A stretch of 64,000 nucleotides of DNA from Marinimicrobium koreense (lineage in GTDB: Bacteria > Pseudomonadota > Gammaproteobacteria > Pseudomonadales > Cellvibrionaceae), in assembly GCF_003762925.1 (NCBI RefSeq), contig NZ_RJUK01000001.1, positions 124,001-188,000 of the forward strand, written 5' to 3'. Below are positions 9,043-18,247 of the stretch, in pieces. The notes beneath the pieces were generated by a model. It did not search any database and had not been told where the DNA came from. It was given only the letters and a program-made list of their open reading frames with translations. The position numbers were made by a program, and so were the translations under genes. Each line of letters opens with the position of its first letter. Position 1 is the first letter of the stretch.

Positions 9043-9282
9043 ATGCAACCCGAACAGATCAAAGCACTGGTAGAAGCCAAAGTTCCCGATAGCACCGTGC
9101 AGGTGGGAATTGATGGCAGCCATATCAATCTCGTTGTCGTCAGCTCCGCGTTCGAGGGCATGACGCCGGTCAAGAAACAGCAGCTGGTGTACTCGGCGCT
9201 GACCGACAGCATTGCCCAGGGCACCATCCACGCAGTGCACATGAAAACCTTCACGCCGGAACAGTGGCAGCAACAGCAGTAA
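9043..9282 (+). CDS. ibaG: BolA-family protein IbaG
   Basis: A 79-residue BolA/IbaA-type protein with the core VGIDGSHINLVVVSSAFEGM followed by the helix PVKKQQLVYSALTD and a conserved histidine in HAVHMKTFTPEQW. IbaG partners with monothiol glutaredoxins in iron-sulfur handling and acid tolerance. It is 39 bases upstream of murA, the standard gammaproteobacterial pair. Confidence 0.92.
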   Translation: MQPEQIKALVEAKVPDSTVQVGIDGSHINLVVVSSAFEGMTPVKKQQLVYSALTDSIAQGTIHAVHMKTFTPEQWQQQQ

Positions 9283-9315
9283 TTGCATCGCGAGCGCGCG
9301 ATGACCGACAAGTGA

Positions 9316-10584
<1,269 letters not shown>

Positions 10585-10660
10585 CGGACCGAGCACAGAG
10601 GCCGGAACGCCGCGCGTGAGCGGGCGACCGGCCGCGTCCCCTGACCTCCAGATGAGACCC

Positions 10661-11305
10661 ATGACCCAGACATTGACCATTGCCCTGACCAAGGGCCGTA
10701 TTCTGAAAGAAACTCTGCCGCTGTTGGCTGCGGCCGGTATCGAACCGGCGGAAGACATCGACAAGAGCCGCAAGCTGGTGTTTGAGACCACCCGGCCCGA
10801 CGTGCGCCTGCTGGTGTTGCGCGGTGCGGATGTGCCCACCTACGTGCAGTTCGGGGCCGCCGACATGGGGATTTCCGGAAAGGATACCCTGATGGAAAAT
10901 GGCGCCGAAGGCCTTTATGAGCCACTGGATCTGGACATTGCCCGGTGTCGTCTGATGACCGCGGCCATCAAAGGCGCGCCGCCGAGCCAGGGCCGTCTGC
11001 GGGTGGCCACCAAGTATGTGAATGTGGCCAAACAATACTACGCCAGTTGTGGTCGGCAGACCGACATCATCAAGCTGTACGGTGCGATGGAGCTGGCGCC
11101 GATCATGCATCTGGCGGACGAAATTGTGGATATCGTCGATACCGGCAATACGCTGCTTGCCAATGGGCTGGAGCCCCGGGAGCACATCGCCGATATCAGC
11201 TCGCGGCTGATCGTAAACAAGGCGTCCATGAAGATGAAGCATGTGCTGATTCAATCCGTGATTGACGCCATTGGTGAAGCCGTTGACGCCAAGCGTCCGG
11301 CCTGA
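10661..11305 (+). CDS. hisG: ATP phosphoribosyltransferase HisG (short form)
   Basis: 214 residues from the ATG at 10661 ([20 protein letters not shown]); a longer upstream extension of the frame does not look like HisG. This is the short form, without the C-terminal regulatory ACT-like domain, which in known organisms requires the HisRS-like partner HisZ for activity and histidine feedback. HisG starts histidine biosynthesis by joining ATP and PRPP. It lies between murA and hisD. Confidence 0.94.
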   Translation: MTQTLTIALTKGRILKETLPLLAAAGIEPAEDIDKSRKLVFETTRPDVRLLVLRGADVPTYVQFGAADMGISGKDTLMENGAEGLYEPLDLDIARCRLMTAAIKGAPPSQGRLRVATKYVNVAKQYYASCGRQTDIIKLYGAMELAPIMHLADEIVDIVDTGNTLLANGLEPREHIADISSRLIVNKASMKMKHVLIQSVIDAIGEAVDAKRPA

Positions 11306-11344
11306 CGTGTAGACCGGCTCTGGCCGTAATGACGAGATTTTTCC

Positions 11345-12658
11345 ATGACTGACAAGCAACCTCTGATCGCTCGCCTGGATGCCTCCACTGCGGATTTCAG
11401 TGCGCGTCTCGATGCCCTGCTGGCCTGGGACAGTGTGTCCGATGCCGGGGTCGCCGAGGTGGTGGACGAGATTCTTCAGGCCGTCAAGACACGCGGTGAT
11501 GCGGCGTTGGTGGAGTACACCAACCGCCTGGATCGTCGTGAGGTCAGCTCGCTGGCGGATCTGATTGTGCCTGAGAGCAAGTTGCATGAAGCGCTTGAGT
11601 CACTGCCCGCCGAGCAGCGCCAGGCGCTGGAAGTAGCGGCGGAGCGGATTCGGCGTTACCACGAGCATCAGCGGCAACCGTCCTGGGATTACACCGAGGA
11701 GGATGGGACCCGGCTGGGGCAGAAGGTGACACCCATGGCGCGGGTCGGGCTCTATGTGCCCGGTGGCAAGGCTTCTTATCCCTCATCGGTCCTGATGAAT
11801 GCGATTCCGGCCAAAGTCGCCGGCGTGGCGGAGCTGGTGATGGTCGTGCCGGCCCCGGGTGGCGAACTCAATGCCATGGTGCTTGCGGCAGCGGCGGTGG
11901 CCGGCGTGGACAAGGTGGTGACGGTGGGTGGTGCTCAGGCGGTGGCGGCCTTGGCTTACGGCACAGAGAGCCTGCCGAAAGTGGACAAGATTGTCGGGCC
12001 GGGAAACATTTATGTTGCCACCGCCAAGCGCGCCGTGTTCGGAATGGTGGATATTGACATGATCGCCGGTCCCTCGGAGATTCTGGTGATCTGCGATGGC
12101 CAGACGGATCCGGACTGGATCGCTATGGATCTGTTCAGCCAGGCTGAGCACGATGAGCAGGCCCAGTCGATACTGGTGAGCCCGGATGCGGCGTTTCTCG
12201 ATCGGGTAGAGGCGGCCATGGAGCGTCTGTTGCCGACCTTGAGCCGGGAGGCGATTGCCCGGACCTCGTTGGCCAATCGCGGTGCGCTGATTCTGGTGCA
12301 GGATATGGACCAGGCGCTGGCAGTCAGCAACCGGATTGCTCCGGAGCACCTGGAGCTGTCCGTGGCCGATCCGGATGCCCTGTTGCCCAAGGTGGCCCAT
12401 GCTGGCGCCATTTTCATGGGTCGTTATACGCCGGAGGCACTGGGCGATTACTGCGCAGGTCCGAACCACGTTCTGCCGACCTCGGGCACTGCGCGGTTTT
12501 CCTCACCCCTGGGGGTGTATGATTTCCAGAAGCGCAGCTCCATCATTCACTGTTCAGCTGAAGGTGCCTCGGAGCTGGCCAAAACCGCCTCGGTATTGGC
12601 GCGCGGTGAAGCGCTGGAAGCGCATGCTCGCTCGGCGGAGTACCGAATCAAGGTATAG
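11345..12658 (+). CDS. hisD: Histidinol dehydrogenase HisD
   Basis: A 437-residue protein with the family landmarks [43 protein letters not shown] (zinc ligands) and IAPEHLEL (catalytic Glu-His). It oxidises L-histidinol to L-histidine in two NAD-dependent steps. In pseudomonads hisC follows; here the operon ends at a bidirectional terminator, so hisC must be elsewhere. Confidence 0.97.
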   Translation: MTDKQPLIARLDASTADFSARLDALLAWDSVSDAGVAEVVDEILQAVKTRGDAALVEYTNRLDRREVSSLADLIVPESKLHEALESLPAEQRQALEVAAERIRRYHEHQRQPSWDYTEEDGTRLGQKVTPMARVGLYVPGGKASYPSSVLMNAIPAKVAGVAELVMVVPAPGGELNAMVLAAAAVAGVDKVVTVGGAQAVAALAYGTESLPKVDKIVGPGNIYVATAKRAVFGMVDIDMIAGPSEILVICDGQTDPDWIAMDLFSQAEHDEQAQSILVSPDAAFLDRVEAAMERLLPTLSREAIARTSLANRGALILVQDMDQALAVSNRIAPEHLELSVADPDALLPKVAHAGAIFMGRYTPEALGDYCAGPNHVLPTSGTARFSSPLGVYDFQKRSSIIHCSAEGASELAKTASVLARGEALEAHARSAEYRIKV

Positions 12659-12670
12659 CCGATTCAGCGT

Positions 12671-12717
12671 CCACAAAAAAGGCCGACACCCGGTATCGGG
12701 GTCGGCCTTTTTTGTGG
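12671..12717. terminator. Bidirectional terminator between hisD and degS
   Basis: CCACAAAAAAGGCCGAC (12671-12687) is the perfect reverse complement of GTCGGCCTTTTTTGTGG (12701-12717), with a 13-base loop. A-tract on the left and T-tract on the right make it functional for both converging transcripts. Confidence 0.9.
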
Positions 12718-12744
12718 CGTGAGGGGCTGTCCCGGCCGGGGTGC

Positions 12745-13863
12745 TCAGGTGCTGGCCGGCAGGGGACGCTCACCGATGACCGTTTCCAGCTCAATCGGCT
12801 CGCCGTTGCGCAGAATGCGCAGGGTCACCTCGCTGCCCGGGGCGGTGGCGGCGATCTGGTTCATGCCGCGCCGACCGTTGCCAACGGACTCGTCGTCAAT
12901 GTGGGTCAGAATGTCGCCCGGCGTCAGGCCCGCCTGTTCGGCCGGGCTGCCGCTGTACACGGCGGTGACCACCACGCCCTGGGTCGAGTTCATGGCGAGG
13001 GCGCTGGCCTGATCCTGGCTCAGGGGGCGAACCTCCAGGCCGAGCCAGCCGCGCACCACCCGGCCATGCTCGATGATCTCGCGCAGTGCCCGCATGGCGG
13101 AGTCCGCCGGAATGGCGAAGCTGACTCCCACGGAAGTGTTGCCCTCGCCGAGAATGGCGGTGTTGATGCCCAGGAGCTGTCCATGGATGTCCACCAGGGC
13201 TCCGCCGGAGTTGCCCACATTCACCGCGGCATCGGTCTGGAGGAAGTTCTCGTACTCGCTGAGGTTCAGGTTGTAGCGGCCGGTGGCACTCAGAATACCC
13301 TGGGTGACGGTCTGGCCCACACCAAAGGGATTGCCAATGGCGAGCACAATATCCCCTACGCGCGCCTGGGTAGGCTCGGGAACATCGATGACGGTGAGGT
13401 CTTCCAGGTCAATCTTCAGTACCGCCAGATCGCTCTCTGGGTCTGTGCCGACCAATCGGGCGCGGGTTTCGCGGCCGTCATACAGTAGAACCTGAATCTC
13501 GTCGGCGCCGTTGATCACATGCTCATTGGTCAGCAGGTAGCCGCGGGGGTCGACAATGACGCCGGAGCCCAGCGCGGATTGCGCGCGTTGCTGCTGCGGG
13601 CGCTCAGGAAAGAAGCGGCGATAAAAAGGATGGTCCGCCAAGGGGTGGCGCTGCTGTTCCTGAATTTTACGGGTGTAAATGCTGACCACCGCGGGGGCGG
13701 CCCGATCGACGGCGTCCGCGTAGGACGTGATGGCCGGGCGCGTCGGGTCGGGCGCACCGTTCGGCCCCCGAAGCTCGGGGAACGCGAGCAGCGTCAGTAG
13801 TGCAATGAGCAGTCCGGTGGCGACGGGCCAGCCGAGGGACTGAAGCAGACCTCGTGCGCTCAT
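12745..13863 (-). CDS. degS: DegS/AlgW-type periplasmic serine protease
   Basis: 372 residues: an N-terminal membrane anchor (VATGLLIALLTLLAF), an S1C trypsin-like domain with the triad H115 (TNEHVI), D145 (SDLAVL) and S219 (GNSGGAL), and one PDZ domain (about 270-365, EQAGLTPGDILTHIDDE). One PDZ domain plus an uncleaved anchor is DegS/AlgW rather than DegP/DegQ. Such proteases sense misfolded outer-membrane proteins and cut the anti-sigma factor RseA/MucA; those partners are not in this window. zapG lies upstream on the same strand. Confidence 0.93.
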   Translation of the reverse strand: MSARGLLQSLGWPVATGLLIALLTLLAFPELRGPNGAPDPTRPAITSYADAVDRAAPAVVSIYTRKIQEQQRHPLADHPFYRRFFPERPQQQRAQSALGSGVIVDPRGYLLTNEHVINGADEIQVLLYDGRETRARLVGTDPESDLAVLKIDLEDLTVIDVPEPTQARVGDIVLAIGNPFGVGQTVTQGILSATGRYNLNLSEYENFLQTDAAVNVGNSGGALVDIHGQLLGINTAILGEGNTSVGVSFAIPADSAMRALREIIEHGRVVRGWLGLEVRPLSQDQASALAMNSTQGVVVTAVYSGSPAEQAGLTPGDILTHIDDESVGNGRRGMNQIAATAPGSEVTLRILRNGEPIELETVIGERPLPAST

Positions 13864-13945
13864 CTACAGTCTCCGGTGTTGGAAGATAAAGGACCAGCGG
13901 GACATGCCCGCCGGTAGGTGTAACCACGGTGACATGAGCGGGAAA

Positions 13946-14479
13946 TCAGATGGCTCCCCGAGGCGGCTCGGTTGGGGTGTCTGGCTTGTCATCCTGGGTT
14001 TCTTCGGTGTAAGTGTCCGAAGAACCGTACTGATAGGGCGATTCGTACTCGCCCTCGTCGTGCAGACCGTACTCTTCACTGAGCTGCCCCTTGCCGTTCT
14101 TGGGAGCCCAATCCCGGGGAGCTTCGATATGCTCCTCACTCAGGTAGGTTTTTTCCGAGCCCAGCAACTGGGTATTGGCCGAGTCCAGAATCTGCCGGCT
14201 CAGGGCCGGAGTGGTCAGCTTGAGTGCGCTGTTTGCCAAGTGCTCGTAAACGTCGCGATAGCTCTGGGTCAGGTTGTTTACCAGCTCGGAGGTCTTCGCA
14301 AAATGCTCGGACACATCCTGCTGGTACCGCTTGAGCTCATCTTCAGCGCGCAGAACCCGCTCTTCGAGTTCCTTGCTGCGGGAGCCCGAATCGGTCAGTT
14401 TGTAAAGTACCGCGCCCAGGGCACCACCGCCCAACAGACAAATCAGCGCGGTAATAATGAGGGTTCCGAATGAAAACAC
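13946..14479 (-). CDS. zapG: ZapG/YhcB (DUF1043) cell-envelope protein
   Basis: 177 residues starting at GTG (14479), chosen because AGGAG precedes it by a good distance and the sequence then opens directly with the membrane anchor (VFSFGTLIITALICLLGGGALGAVLY). A coiled coil follows (about 35-75) and then an acidic, disordered tail. YhcB/ZapG is linked to divisome and envelope biogenesis in E. coli and normally lies next to degS/degQ and zapE, as here. No ATG is available near the anchor. Confidence 0.85.
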   Translation of the reverse strand: MFSFGTLIITALICLLGGGALGAVLYKLTDSGSRSKELEERVLRAEDELKRYQQDVSEHFAKTSELVNNLTQSYRDVYEHLANSALKLTTPALSRQILDSANTQLLGSEKTYLSEEHIEAPRDWAPKNGKGQLSEEYGLHDEGEYESPYQYGSSDTYTEETQDDKPDTPTEPPRGAI

Positions 14480-14640
14480 AAATTTCTCCTCTCGGTATGA
14501 AGCCGGTTTGTGGCCTGCAAAACTGCGGTCGCTCGCGGTATTATACGGCCTTTTATTCGACCCGGGCGGAATTCCCTTGATCCGTTTCGGGTTTGAACCA
14601 CCGCCGCGCCCAGAGGGCGGGGCAGGCCATTGAGGTGATC

Positions 14641-15312
14641 GTGACAGTATTTTCGCAAACCGAGACCGCAATTACCATCGACGGGCCCGTCGGCGGGCTG
14701 GAAGCCCGCATCCAGGCCGGCTCCGAATCCGGCTCCCTCGCCGAGCGGGGGCTGGCGGCGATCGTCTGCCATCCGCATCCGCAGCACGGCGGCACCATGA
14801 GCAACAAGGTGGTCACCACCCTGGTGAGGGCCTATCGTGACCTCGGCGTTGCCACCGTGCGGTTCAATTTCCGGGGTGTTGGGGCCAGTGAGGGCGAGTT
14901 CGATCACGCGGTCGGGGAGGTGGATGACCTGCTGGCGGTGTACTCCTGGCTCTCGGAGCGGCGACCGGACGATAGTGTGCTTTTGGCCGGATTTTCTTTT
15001 GGCTCGGCGGTGGCCGCTGGAGCGGTTTATCGGGTGGGATCGGTCGAACATCTGACGTTGGTCGCACCGCCGGTTGAGCGCTACACCTACGATCGCGATG
15101 GACGCTTCCCGTGTCCCGTCTGTATTGCCCAGGGCGAGCGGGATGACGTGGTGGTGCCGGAGGGCGTGATCCGCTGGAGCGAAACCCGGCTGCAATCGCC
15201 CCATGCCTTGCTGCGCTACCCGGAGGCCGGGCACTTCTTTCACGGTCAGTTGACCGAGCTTAAAGCGGATCTGGCGCGCACCCTGGAGCGGCAACTGGGT
15301 GTCGACTCATGA
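14641..15312 (+). CDS. Alpha/beta hydrolase (COG2945-like)
   Basis: About 223 residues from the GTG at 14641, preceded by GAGGTG; a TTG 48 bases upstream is less plausible. The fold landmarks are HPHPQHGGTM near the N terminus, nucleophile serine in GFSFGS, acidic residue in ERDDVV and histidine in GHFFHG. Members of this family are predicted serine hydrolases of unknown substrate. The stop overlaps the zapE start by 4 bases (ATGA), so the two are translationally coupled. Confidence 0.85.
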   Translation: MTVFSQTETAITIDGPVGGLEARIQAGSESGSLAERGLAAIVCHPHPQHGGTMSNKVVTTLVRAYRDLGVATVRFNFRGVGASEGEFDHAVGEVDDLLAVYSWLSERRPDDSVLLAGFSFGSAVAAGAVYRVGSVEHLTLVAPPVERYTYDRDGRFPCPVCIAQGERDDVVVPEGVIRWSETRLQSPHALLRYPEAGHFFHGQLTELKADLARTLERQLGVDS

Positions 15313-16445
15313 GCCGGCCAGAATTGAAGTACGACACGCCCTACAATCGCTATCAGCGTGATCTGGAGCAGCCCGGGTTCAGCCGGGACCCGGCCCAGGC
15401 GCAGGTGGTGGATCAGTTGCAGGCGCTGTTTGAAGCGCTGGTCGAGCAGGGCGCTCCAAAAACCGGGTTGCCGGGACTGTGGGAACGGTTGCGGCGGCGG
15501 ATTTCAAAGGCACCGATCACACCGGTCACCGGGTTGTATCTGTGGGGCGGCGTCGGGCGGGGCAAAACCTACCTGATGGACAATTTTTACGAGAGTCTGC
15601 CGTTCGAGCAGAAAATGCGCGCCCATTTCCACCGCTTTATGCGCCGGGTGCACGGAGACCTCAAGCAGCTCGATGGCCATAAGAATCCCCTTGAGCAGGT
15701 GGCGGACCGGATCGCCCGGGAAGCCCGGGTCATCTGCTTCGATGAGTTCTTCGTCTCGGACATCACCGATGCGATGATTTTGGGCACTCTGATGCAGGCT
15801 CTGTTCCGCCGCGGCGTGACGCTGGTGGCGACCTCCAATATCCCGCCGGACAACCTTTATAAGGATGGGTTGCAGCGAGCCCGGTTTCTGCCCGCCATTG
15901 AGCAGATCAAGCGTCACACCCGGGTGTTGCAGCTCGATAGCCAGAACGACTACCGGTTGCGGGCGTTGGAGCAGGCCGAGCTGTACCACAGTCCTCTCGA
16001 TGCGAGGGCCGACGAAAGCTTGATGGCGAGCTTCCGCAGCCTGGTTCCAGCGGAGGATGAAATATGCGCCGACCAGGTGCTGGAGGTGGAAGGGCGCCCG
16101 ATTCGGGCCCGCTATCTGGGGGAAGACGTGGCCTGGTTTGACTTTATGGCTCTCTGTGATGGGCCCCGCTCACAAAATGACTATATCGAGCTGGCCCGGG
16201 AGTTCCATGCGGTGGTGGTGAGCAATGTGCCGGCGCTGGGACGGAATAGTGATGATCAGGCCCGGCGCTTCATCAATCTGGTGGACGAGTTTTACGATCG
16301 GCGGGTCAAGCTGGTACTATCCGCCGCCCGGCCGTTGACGCAGATCTACGACGAGGGGCGCCTGAGCTTCGAATTCGAGCGCACCGTCAGCCGCCTGCTG
16401 GAAATGCAGAGCCGCGACTACCTGGCCCAGCCCCACAAGCCCTGA
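15309..16445 (+). CDS. zapE: Cell division ATPase ZapE (AFG1 family)
   Basis: 378 residues with Walker A GGVGRGKT (about residues 80-87) and Walker [11 protein letters not shown], the AFG1/LACE1/ZapE AAA+ signature. ZapE associates with FtsZ late in division in E. coli. Position between the envelope genes zapG/degS and rplM-rpsI is conserved, though here zapE and zapG are divergent rather than colinear. Confidence 0.93.
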   Translation: MSRPELKYDTPYNRYQRDLEQPGFSRDPAQAQVVDQLQALFEALVEQGAPKTGLPGLWERLRRRISKAPITPVTGLYLWGGVGRGKTYLMDNFYESLPFEQKMRAHFHRFMRRVHGDLKQLDGHKNPLEQVADRIAREARVICFDEFFVSDITDAMILGTLMQALFRRGVTLVATSNIPPDNLYKDGLQRARFLPAIEQIKRHTRVLQLDSQNDYRLRALEQAELYHSPLDARADESLMASFRSLVPAEDEICADQVLEVEGRPIRARYLGEDVAWFDFMALCDGPRSQNDYIELAREFHAVVVSNVPALGRNSDDQARRFINLVDEFYDRRVKLVLSAARPLTQIYDEGRLSFEFERTVSRLLEMQSRDYLAQPHKP

Positions 16446-16485
16446 CGGGGCGGCCGGGTTGGTGGAAAAATCATCAGTTTCCCCC

Positions 16486-16514
16486 TTGAAAACCGGCGAC
16501 GATTTCTATAGTAT
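16486..16514 (+). promoter_or_regulatory. Sigma-70 promoter of rplM-rpsI
   Basis: TTGAAA (16486-16491), a 17-base spacer, then TAGTAT (16509-16514). The distance to the rplM start at 16558 leaves a short leader of about 40 bases with a strong AGGCAGGA ribosome-binding region. Confidence 0.7.
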
Positions 16515-16557
16515 TCGCGCTCTTTTGTGGGAAGCACCTCCTGAGGCAGGAAATAAC

Positions 16558-16986
16558 ATGAAGACTTATAGTGCTAAACCTGAAACGGTCTCTCGCGACT
16601 GGTTCGTCGTTGATGCCGAAGGCAAGACTCTGGGCCGTATGGCTACAGAGATTGCCCGTCGTCTGCGCGGCAAGCACAAGCCCGAGTACACACCTCATGT
16701 GGACACGGGTGATTACATTGTCGTGATCAACGCTGAAAAAGTTCGTGTGACCGGTAAGAAGGCCAGCGACAAGATTTACTACCATCACACCGGTTATATC
16801 GGCGGCATCAAGTCGATCAGCTTTGAAAAGCTGATCCAGAAAGCCCCCGAGCGCACCATCCAGAACGCCGTCAAGGGCATGCTGCCCCGCGGACCTCTGG
16901 GTCGCGCCATGTTCAAAAAACTCAAGGTCTACGCAGGTAACGAGCATCCGCACACTGCGCAGCAGCCTCAAGAACTGACTATCTAA
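16558..16986 (+). CDS. rplM: 50S ribosomal protein L13
   Basis: 142 residues, the standard bacterial length, starting [16 protein letters not shown] at the ATG at 16558; an in-frame upstream extension to 16459 would overlap the promoter and is rejected. The motif [22 protein letters not shown] is diagnostic. L13 is an early assembly protein of the large subunit. rpsI follows 14 bases later. Confidence 0.98.
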   Translation: MKTYSAKPETVSRDWFVVDAEGKTLGRMATEIARRLRGKHKPEYTPHVDTGDYIVVINAEKVRVTGKKASDKIYYHHTGYIGGIKSISFEKLIQKAPERTIQNAVKGMLPRGPLGRAMFKKLKVYAGNEHPHTAQQPQELTI

Positions 16987-17000
16987 CCGGGAAGCTGATT

Positions 17001-17393
17001 ATGGCAGTTACTCAATATTACGGTACGGGTCGCCGCAAGACCTCCACCGCCCGGGTGTTCATCGCCCAGGGTAGCGGCAACATCACCGTCAACGACCGTC
17101 CTCTGGACGAGTACTTTGGCCGTGAAGTGGCACGCATGATCGTGCGTCAGCCGCTGGAAAATGTGGAAATGGCTGACAAGTTCGACGTAAAAGTCACCGT
17201 GAAAGGCGGTGGTAGCTTTGGTCAGGCCGGCGCCATCCGCCACGGTCTGACCCGTGCTCTGATGGAATACGACGAAGCGCTGCGTGGCTCTCTGCGTGAA
17301 GCAGGTTACGTAACTCGCGATTCTCGCGCTGTTGAGCGTAAGAAAGTGGGTCTGCGTAAAGCCCGTAAGCGTCCGCAGTTCTCCAAGCGTTAA
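17001..17393 (+). CDS. rpsI: 30S ribosomal protein S9
   Basis: 130 residues, beginning [19 protein letters not shown] and ending in the basic tail RKRPQFSKR that reaches the P-site tRNA. Ends the rplM-rpsI operon before a strong terminator. Confidence 0.98.
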   Translation: MAVTQYYGTGRRKTSTARVFIAQGSGNITVNDRPLDEYFGREVARMIVRQPLENVEMADKFDVKVTVKGGGSFGQAGAIRHGLTRALMEYDEALRGSLREAGYVTRDSRAVERKKVGLRKARKRPQFSKR

Positions 17394-17436
17394 TCTGGAG
17401 CTCGCCCCACGGTGTGGGGCGGCGGTACCTCCGAGC

Positions 17437-17477
17437 AAAAAAACGCCCAGGCCCTTCGCTGGCCTGGGCGTTTTTTT
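17437..17477 (+). terminator. Terminator of rplM-rpsI
   Basis: AAAAAAACGCCCAGGCC (17437-17453) and GGCCTGGGCGTTTTTTT (17461-17477) are perfect complements with a 7-base loop, giving a GC-rich stem followed by seven T. Confidence 0.93.
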
Positions 17478-17530
17478 ATGTCCGCCCGCCGTATAACCCA
17501 TTGGCCGAGGGCACGGGGCGCAGCTTATTC

Positions 17531-17559
17531 TTGTAAGCGGCGCGCAATTTCTTTAAGAT
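17531..17559 (+). promoter_or_regulatory. Putative promoter of petA
   Basis: TTGTAA (17531-17536), 17-base spacer, TAAGAT (17554-17559), upstream of petA at 17652. Four to five consensus bases in each hexamer with ideal spacing. It lies just after the rpsI terminator, where a new promoter is needed. Confidence 0.5.
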
Positions 17560-17651
17560 TGGCCATTTTTTACGTCTCAATAACATCATTCTAAATCGTT
17601 GAAATTCAGTGATTTACTGGCCGTCGGAAGCTGTTAGGGGAGAAGATCGTC

Positions 17652-18245
17652 ATGACCGATGACGTTGTCAATAAAACGCGCCGCCGTGTGCTGACCGCTG
17701 CTACCTCGGTAGTAGGGGCAGTGGGCGTAGTGGGTGCAGCGGTACCTTTTGTGGGTTCCTGGAACCCCAGCGCCAAGGCAAAAGCCGCCGGGGCACCGGT
17801 TCGGGCCAACATCGGCAAGATGGAGCCCGGGCAAATGATCACCGTCGAGTGGCGGGGTAAGCCGGTCTACATTGTGCGTCGTACACAAGAGTCCATCGCG
17901 GGGCTGGAAAAAGTTGAGGACGTGCTGCGCGACCCCAACTCGGAGCAACCCCAACAGCCCGAATACGCTCAAAATCAGACTCGCTCCATTCGCGAAGAGT
18001 TCCTGGTGCTGCTCGGTCTGTGCACCCATCTGGGCTGCGCACCGTTGTTTCGCCCGGAAGTGGGCGTTGCTGACCTCGGTGGCGAAAACTGGCAGGGCGG
18101 CTTCTTCTGCCCTTGTCATGGTTCCAAGTTCGATATGGCTGGCCGCGTGTATACAGGCGTACCCGCTCCGTTAAACCTGGAAGTTCCCCCACACCGTTAC
18201 GAGGGCGATAACCTGCTCATCGTGGGCGAGGATCAGGAGGCATAA
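17652..18245 (+). CDS. petA: Ubiquinol-cytochrome c reductase Rieske iron-sulfur subunit
   Basis: 197 residues with an N-terminal twin-arginine region ([15 protein letters not shown]) leading into the single transmembrane anchor, then the Rieske domain. The 2Fe-2S ligands are in [10 protein letters not shown] and CPCHGSKFD. It transfers electrons from ubiquinol in the Qo site to cytochrome c1. It starts the bc1 operon, 2 bases before the cytochrome b-c1 fusion gene. Confidence 0.97.
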   Translation: MTDDVVNKTRRRVLTAATSVVGAVGVVGAAVPFVGSWNPSAKAKAAGAPVRANIGKMEPGQMITVEWRGKPVYIVRRTQESIAGLEKVEDVLRDPNSEQPQQPEYAQNQTRSIREEFLVLLGLCTHLGCAPLFRPEVGVADLGGENWQGGFFCPCHGSKFDMAGRVYTGVPAPLNLEVPPHRYEGDNLLIVGEDQEA

Positions 18246-18247
18246 GA

